Assembly (NCBI RefSeq): GCF_012726345.1
Contig: NZ_PTXN01000022.1
Location: 645-64,644, forward strand
Length of the DNA stretch: 64,000 bases
Reading direction: 5' to 3'
From: Marinomonas sp. UCMA 3892
GTDB lineage: Bacteria > Pseudomonadota > Gammaproteobacteria > Pseudomonadales > Marinomonadaceae
Made by a program: the position numbers and the translations under genes. This document shows positions 59,707 to 64,000 of the stretch, piece after piece; within the stretch, counting starts at the first letter, position 1; each line of letters begins with the position of its first letter. The notes beneath the pieces were generated by a model. The model ran no database searches, was not told the DNA's origin, and worked only from the letters and a program-made list of their open reading frames with translations.

Positions 59707-60420
59707 TTAATGAACTAACATATAGCCAATTAAATCAAGTGCAAATCCCATGACAGCCCCCAAGGGCGGCAACCAATTTTTATCCAATGTAACCTGAGGA
59801 GCAATATCCTGAAACACGGCATACAAGATACCACCTGATGCAAACAACATTATCCCCGATATCACTACAGGCCATTCGGCGAGCCAGATATGAGCGATAA
59901 CACCTGCTACTGGACCTAATAATGCCAGTAAAGCAAAGCACGAAATAATACTGAATGCACTGTAATGGGATGAAGATTTTAACTCTCTAAAAGCATTAAA
60001 ACCTTCAGGAAGGTTTTGCATCGCAATTAATCCAGCCAGTAACATGCCATTAATGGTCCCTAAAGCAAACGCAGCACCCAAGGCTAAAGATTCAGGAATG
60101 AAATCAGCCAACATTGCCACTAGCTGACTCATTGAGGTTTCTTGCTTGGATAACCATATATCAAGCCACATAAAAGCCACGCCGCCGGATAAAAACAACA
60201 TAGCCGCAGGCCAAGGAGAAAAGTGCGGAATACTTTCTGGCACAAGAACCAAAGCAATCGCCGACAACAAAGCACCACCACCAAAGGCCGTAATACCATG
60301 CATTAGCTCTGTTTCTAGCCATTGGGGTTTTATGCGCTCGAAATTCGCAATCAAGCCCCCCAACGGCATGGCCAAACCAGCAACTAGAGTCAATAAGATA
60401 ACGCTATACAAAGGTTCCAT
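59707..60420 (-). CDS. ZIP-family divalent metal transporter
   Basis: A 237-residue inner-membrane protein with about 7-8 hydrophobic segments. The ZIP metal-site helices are seen as ADFIPESLALGAAFALG near residue 105 and AMQNLPEGFNAFRELKSS near 133, each with the conserved Pro-Glu; the second has the NxPEG pattern. The first helix lacks the usual His. Members import zinc, iron or manganese. The exact metal is not readable. It follows the ehu-type operon but is separated by a strong hairpin, so it is probably a separate unit. Confidence 0.78.
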   Translation of the reverse strand: MEPLYSVILLTLVAGLAMPLGGLIANFERIKPQWLETELMHGITAFGGGALLSAIALVLVPESIPHFSPWPAAMLFLSGGVAFMWLDIWLSKQETSMSQLVAMLADFIPESLALGAAFALGTINGMLLAGLIAMQNLPEGFNAFRELKSSSHYSAFSIISCFALLALLGPVAGVIAHIWLAEWPVVISGIMLFASGGILYAVFQDIAPQVTLDKNWLPPLGAVMGFALDLIGYMLVH

Positions 60421-60483
60421 TTGTACAATACTCCGAAAGATATACCGTCATTATCCGTGTTGAGAGCATTACTTGCCACGACT

Positions 60484-60518
60484 AATAAATAAGGCGCCAC
60501 AAAAGCGCCTTATTTATT
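60484..60518. terminator. Terminator after the ehu-type operon
   Basis: A perfect 14-bp stem AATAAATAAGGCGC / GCGCCTTATTTATT with a 7-base loop, between ehuA (minus strand, ending 60545) and the ZIP gene. The flanks are A/T-rich instead of a pure T-run. Confidence 0.7.
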
Positions 60519-60544
60519 CTTACAAGATACGACTTATTGCTGTA

Positions 60545-61318
60545 CTACTGTCCAATATAAGCGTTTAGAAAAGCCTTTGTACGCTCTTCCCTTGGTTGAG
60601 TAAAAATGGCCTCTGGTTCACCCTCTTCCACTATTGCGCCTTTATCAAAAAAGCACACTCGGTCACTAATCTCACGAGCAAAATACATTTCATGAGTCAC
60701 CAGCAACATGGTAAAACTTTCTTCTTTTACTAGATTACGAATAACGTCCAGTACTTCATCAACTAATTCTGGATCCAAAGCCGAAGTAATCTCATCCAGT
60801 AATAAAATAGATGGTTTCATCGCAAGTGCTCGCGCAATACCTACTCGCTGTTTCTGACCACCCGATAAATCATTTGGGTAACTATCCGCCTTATCGGCCA
60901 ACCCTACTAACCGCAGTAATTTTTCTGCGAACTTCTCAGCTTCGGTTCTTGAAACACCTTTCACGCGCATTGGCGCTTCTGTAATGTTGCGCTTGACCGT
61001 CATATGAGGAAACAAATTAAAATGCTGGAAAACCATACCAAGATGGTTACGCATCTTATGCAAATGCTTGCTATTCGCAGGTACATATCGCCCCTGCCAA
61101 GGCATATGCCAAAGTGACTCACCAGCGACATTTATATAACCACCATCGATGCCCTCTAGTGTCATCAAGATACGCAATAAGGTACTTTTACCTGAGCCAC
61201 TTGGTCCGATGATTGAGACTATCTCGTTTTCCTCAACCTTGAAGTTAAAATCACTAAAAATAACCGTCTCACCAAAACACTTTTTCACATTTTTGAATTC
61301 AATAATGGGGGCACTCAT
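60545..61318 (-). CDS. ehuA: Ectoine/hydroxyectoine-type ABC transporter ATPase EhuA
   Basis: A 257-residue polar amino acid uptake ATPase. Walker A GPSGSGKST is near residue 38, signature LSGGQKQRVGIARALAMKP near 148, and Walker B with D-loop ILLLDEITSALDPELV near 170. The unusual DE(I/V)TSALDP in place of the common DEPTSALDP is, as I recall, characteristic of EhuA proteins. The insert SLWHMPWQGRYVPANSKHLHKMRNHLGMVFQH near 66 is also of this type. It hydrolyses ATP to drive uptake through EhuC/EhuD. Its start overlaps the ehuD end (ATGA). Confidence 0.8.
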   Translation of the reverse strand: MSAPIIEFKNVKKCFGETVIFSDFNFKVEENEIVSIIGPSGSGKSTLLRILMTLEGIDGGYINVAGESLWHMPWQGRYVPANSKHLHKMRNHLGMVFQHFNLFPHMTVKRNITEAPMRVKGVSRTEAEKFAEKLLRLVGLADKADSYPNDLSGGQKQRVGIARALAMKPSILLLDEITSALDPELVDEVLDVIRNLVKEESFTMLLVTHEMYFAREISDRVCFFDKGAIVEEGEPEAIFTQPREERTKAFLNAYIGQ

Positions 61319-61992
61319 TTCAAACTAAATCCTTCTTTTGGAAAGCGTCTTTCTACCTGATGAATACCGTAGGCAGCTAAAAGACTAAACACGAGATACA
61401 AAATCCCAACTAAAGTAAAAGGTTCCAGATAACGGAAATTTTCAGAGCCAATAATCTTCGCCATTTGCAACATTTCCAATAACGTAATCGCAGATAGCTG
61501 TGGTGTTTCCTTAAACATGGCAATTATGTAATTGCCTGTCGCAGGAATCATTGGACGAATGGCCTGAGGAAGCACGATGTCTTTGTAAGTATCAATTATT
61601 GTTAAATTCAGTGCTCTTGCTGCTTCCCATTGGCCTTTTTCAATGCCATCTATACCACTACGGAATACTTCTGATAAATACGCGCCATAGTGAAGTCCTA
61701 AGGCAAATACGCCGGTAGCGAGCGGTGACATACTGACCCCAAACTCTGGCATCACGTAATATAGGAAGAAAATTTGCACTAACAAAGGCGTGCTACGAAT
61801 AAACTCAACAATCCAGTAAGTAGATATGCATAACGTTCGACTTTTACTGCGACGCAGCAAGGCAAACACCAGCCCCATCACAATAGCCAAAATACTACCT
61901 AGCAAGGTCGCCAGTAAGGTCACTTTTGCTGCGGACAAAATCATGGGAAGCACTTCCCATGTAAAAGCCCAGTCCCAATGAAATCCATTCAT
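61315..61992 (-). CDS. ehuD: ABC transporter permease EhuD
   Basis: A 225-residue inner-membrane permease with about five hydrophobic segments and the polar amino acid permease motif EAARALNLTIIDTYKDIVLPQAIRPMIPATGNYIIAMFKETPQLSAI near 123-168, the contact loop for the ATPase. It pairs with EhuC. The gene overlaps both neighbours by four bases (ATGA), giving tight coupling in ehuB-ehuC-ehuD-ehuA order. The ehu assignment rests on the whole operon. Confidence 0.8.
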   Translation of the reverse strand: MNGFHWDWAFTWEVLPMILSAAKVTLLATLLGSILAIVMGLVFALLRRSKSRTLCISTYWIVEFIRSTPLLVQIFFLYYVMPEFGVSMSPLATGVFALGLHYGAYLSEVFRSGIDGIEKGQWEAARALNLTIIDTYKDIVLPQAIRPMIPATGNYIIAMFKETPQLSAITLLEMLQMAKIIGSENFRYLEPFTLVGILYLVFSLLAAYGIHQVERRFPKEGFSLK

Positions 61993-62651
61993 GAATGAAG
62001 CCCTCCACGACCTAAACCTTTACTAAGGTGTGTTTCTAAACGTCTAATAAAAAAGACCAAGAATTGAGCCATAACAAAATAAAACAACAACACAACACCA
62101 AAGATCTCACCAACCTGTAAGGTGGTATCGGCTAGCATTTTGGCTTTAAAGGTCAAATCTCCAATCGTTATCAAAGAAACCAATGACGTTGCTTTGACTA
62201 ACTCAATGGCCAAATTGCCAAAAGGTGGGATCATATTAACTAATGCTTGCGGCATGATAATTCGCCACAATCGTTGTGAAGAAGTGAAGTTCAATGCAAT
62301 TGACGCTTCGTATTGTCCTTTCGGTACCGATTGAATAGCGCCACGTACCACTTCCGTTCCATACGAACCGATATTTAGTCCCAAAGCAACAACTGCCGCC
62401 GTCATGGCATCAATAGTAATTCCGAAAAAAGGCAGTACAAAATAGATCCAATACAACTGTATAAGTGCCGACGTTCCTCGAAAGAACTCTATATAAATAA
62501 TTGCGATTTGTTTAAAGGGGGCTGGAGCGTAAAGGCGAATCAATCCAAAGCTGAAGGCCATTAACACGGCGAGAGGCAATGCCATTGCCACAATTTGTAT
62601 TGTGACAATGGCCCCCTGGAGTAATACGGAGACAATTTCTCCAAATTCCAT
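61989..62651 (-). CDS. ehuC: ABC transporter permease EhuC
   Basis: A 220-residue permease with about five hydrophobic segments. The ATPase-contact loop EASIALNFTSSQRLWRIIMPQALVNMIPPFGNLAIELVKATSLVSLI is near 116-162, and the N-terminal half holds YIEFFRGTSALIQLYWIYFVLPFFGI. It forms the channel with EhuD. Its start lies 18 bases after the ehuB stop. Confidence 0.8.
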   Translation of the reverse strand: MEFGEIVSVLLQGAIVTIQIVAMALPLAVLMAFSFGLIRLYAPAPFKQIAIIYIEFFRGTSALIQLYWIYFVLPFFGITIDAMTAAVVALGLNIGSYGTEVVRGAIQSVPKGQYEASIALNFTSSQRLWRIIMPQALVNMIPPFGNLAIELVKATSLVSLITIGDLTFKAKMLADTTLQVGEIFGVVLLFYFVMAQFLVFFIRRLETHLSKGLGRGGLHS

Positions 62652-62669
62652 GAGTCTAATTCCCCAGTG

Positions 62670-63518
62670 TTATTTACACAGTTTCGCAGCAGTCATGCCA
62701 CCAGGAGAAGTATGCTTACCAAAACCGTAAGGCTCTACCATTGCAATGTGTTCTTTAGTGTCGATGAAGCTTTTTAATTCTGCGTTAAAGGCATCACGCA
62801 AAGCCGTATCCGCTGGACGGAAACCAAAGCCACCGTAACCTTTCACTGATTTACCCTTAATAATAAGAGGTGTAAAAGGTTGAGCTAACTCAACACGGTC
62901 ATCTTTCTGAGCCAAAGACGCCATAGTCAAGCTAGTACCAGCTAGAGCATCAATACGACCTGATTTAAGAGCGGCAACACCAGATGGATAATCGGGAAGA
63001 GTGACGACTTTACTTAAATCGATACCGTAATCACGAGCGTAACCGTATTCTACAGAACCAGACATCACGCCTAACTTAACAGCTTTACTATCAATACTAT
63101 CGTAACCATTTAACTCTTTCGGATTGCCATTCTGAACCAAAAAGCCCTCACCTATGCTGTAGGTAGGATTAGAGAATAGAATTTGTTTACAACGCTTTGG
63201 GGTTATATACATACCAGCTGCAATCACATCAAAACGCCCTGCACGCAAACCAGGAATCAAAGAGCCAAATTCCGTCACGACAACTTTTACATTGTCTACG
63301 CCCAAATCGTTCAAAACTTTGACTGCAATACTAGGCGCTTCACCAGCCGGCTCGCCATCTGGTGTGGTATAGCCATACGGTACTTCGTTAGCGACACCTA
63401 TAGTCACTGTGCCCTCATCTTTTATCTTATCTAATGTGGTTGCAGCCACTGATACAGAAAAAAGAGCAACAATAAAACTCATTAGAGATATAAGATATTT
63501 GCCGAGTGTTTTTTTCAT
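62670..63518 (-). CDS. ehuB: Ectoine/hydroxyectoine-type periplasmic binding protein EhuB
   Basis: A 282-residue solute-binding protein with a signal peptide (MKKTLGKYLISLMSFIVALF.., cleavage near residue 26). The mature part has TIGVANEVPYGYTTPDGEPAGEAPSIAVKVL, TEFGSLIPGLRAGRFDVIAAGMYITPKRCKQILFSNPTY and GEGFLVQNGNP, a pattern close to EhuB. Ectoine or hydroxyectoine uptake is thus likely, used as compatible solutes or nutrients in salty water. The start at 63518 has GAGG 7 bases upstream; the frame is open to 63593. Other polar solutes cannot be excluded. No ectoine breakdown genes follow. Confidence 0.78.
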   Translation of the reverse strand: MKKTLGKYLISLMSFIVALFSVSVAATTLDKIKDEGTVTIGVANEVPYGYTTPDGEPAGEAPSIAVKVLNDLGVDNVKVVVTEFGSLIPGLRAGRFDVIAAGMYITPKRCKQILFSNPTYSIGEGFLVQNGNPKELNGYDSIDSKAVKLGVMSGSVEYGYARDYGIDLSKVVTLPDYPSGVAALKSGRIDALAGTSLTMASLAQKDDRVELAQPFTPLIIKGKSVKGYGGFGFRPADTALRDAFNAELKSFIDTKEHIAMVEPYGFGKHTSPGGMTAAKLCK

Positions 63519-63742
63519 AATAAACCTCATGTTTCTTAGAAAAATGGATAAAAAATAGCAATAAGTCTCTTTACAGTAAATAAAACGAGCCAAATGATCA
63601 AGAGTTATTTAGATGTGTAATCATTAGATCACTTATGATAATCTTTATATTTAGCTAACTAATCTAAGTAATAATGGAATGTTTTAGTAAAAAATAAATG
63701 TCAAAAAAATGAACAAGACTAAGGCTAAAAGCCAAAACGTAG
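63519..63742. other. Intergenic region upstream of ehuB
   Basis: AT-rich DNA that should hold the ehuB promoter. No ORF or clear operator was seen. It borders the terminator of the sensor kinase gene at the right edge. Confidence 0.5.
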
Positions 63743-63771
63743 GCAAAAAAATACCAGACAATGTCTGGTAT
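63743..63771 (-). terminator. Intrinsic terminator after the partial sensor kinase
   Basis: On the minus strand ATACCAGACATTGTCTGGTA (10-bp arms, one unpaired central base in linear form, so about 8 bp with a 5-base loop in RNA) is followed by seven T. It lies about 48 bases past the kinase stop. Confidence 0.8.
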
Positions 63772-63819
63772 ATACTCAAACGTAATAACTTATCTAAACG
63801 TTTTTTTAGGAAGAGAAAC

Positions 63820-64000
63820 TTATTTTATCGCCAAAATGGGCAATGCAACCCGAACTGTCAAACCATGAGGAAGTGAATCCTCAAATGAGAGCTCCCCTTG
63901 ATATTTAGCGACAATATTCTTCACAATAGAAAGTCCAAGACCTGCCCCTTCAACTTCACCCGAACGAAAAAACCGCTCGCTGAGTCTTTGCTTTTCTCCT
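63820..64000 (-). CDS. Sensor histidine kinase, C-terminal fragment (cut by window edge)
   Basis: The minus strand is open from the window edge to the TAA at 63820-63822, giving about 60 residues. They contain the ATP-lid and G2 box of a kinase catalytic domain, SERFFRSGEVEGAGLGLSIV, followed by KNIVAKYQGELSFEDS and a beta-strand end TVRVALPILAIK. The FFRSG and GLGLSIV pattern is typical of QseC/TctE-type two-component kinases, but the sensor part and partner regulator are outside the window. It is interrupted only by the window boundary. Confidence 0.85.
   Translation of the reverse strand, partial: GEKQRLSERFFRSGEVEGAGLGLSIVKNIVAKYQGELSFEDSLPHGLTVRVALPILAIK

Noticed and set aside
1..64000. 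Prophage, insertion sequence or integron
   Set aside because: No transposase, integrase, phage structural genes or terminal inverted repeats were seen. Gene content is chromosomal throughout.

Overview
The window looks like chromosomal DNA of a marine gammaproteobacterium, most like Marinomonas or a close relative in the Oceanospirillales. This is inferred from gene content and protein similarity recalled from known families; no database search was run. Supporting signs are E. coli-like housekeeping proteins (AlaA, HtpX, RNase E, PntAB, PdxB, AceEF, Pta), AT-rich intergenic DNA, an ectoine-type uptake system, and the gammaproteobacterial block pilin-pilB-pilC-pilD-coaE-yacG. No prophage, insertion sequence, rRNA or CRISPR array was seen. 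Genes are densely packed and mostly intact. The clearest broken gene is a 3' remnant of an aldehyde dehydrogenase.

Layout. 1-600: tandem tRNA-Gly/tRNA-Glu pairs on the minus strand. 0.6-3.7 kb: a YajG-like lipoprotein, alaA, and htpX, whose ribosome binding site lies inside a perfect hairpin. 3.7-9 kb: the fdsGBAD operon for soluble NAD-dependent formate dehydrogenase, divergent from pntAB (9.5-12.5 kb). 12.6-15 kb: a YcgR-like PilZ protein, pdxB and epmC. 15.1-21.3 kb: glycine cleavage and serine-glycine genes, with gcvT divergent from glyA-gcvH-gcvP and two copies of one palindrome between them. 21.4-31 kb: accessory genes, namely LysR/MFS, a diguanylate cyclase, the dehydrogenase remnant, a CLCA_X-type putative metallopeptidase, a small secreted protein, phoX, alaX, and a LysE exporter with a divergent AraC regulator. 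31-34.6 kb: a chemoreceptor facing a dicarboxylate carrier. 34.8-41.3 kb: rluC divergent from rne, then a SulP carrier. 41.3-46 kb: aceF and aceE. 46-47 kb: a long non-coding gap. 47-51.2 kb: nadC, ackA and pta. 51.4-57.8 kb: a small orphan ORF, a compact type IV pilus assembly set, coaE, yacG, and a REC-TPR response regulator with a soluble histidine kinase. 57.8-63.5 kb: GntR/BenE, a ZIP carrier and an ehu-type ABC importer. The window ends inside a sensor kinase on the minus strand.

How the genes work together. Several units centre on one-carbon and redox metabolism. GcvTHP and GlyA move carbon between glycine, serine and folate. Fds oxidises formate to CO2 and makes NADH. PntAB exchanges reducing equivalents between NADH and NADPH. 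AceEF makes acetyl-CoA, which Pta and AckA can turn into acetyl phosphate and acetate with ATP. Uptake and sensing genes (ehu, BenE, the DASS carrier, SulP, the chemoreceptor) fit a marine heterotroph. The observations most worth following are the htpX hairpin, the gcvT/glyA operators, the very short PilB-type ATPase, the REC-TPR/kinase pair and the 12-copy EAV repeat in RNase E.
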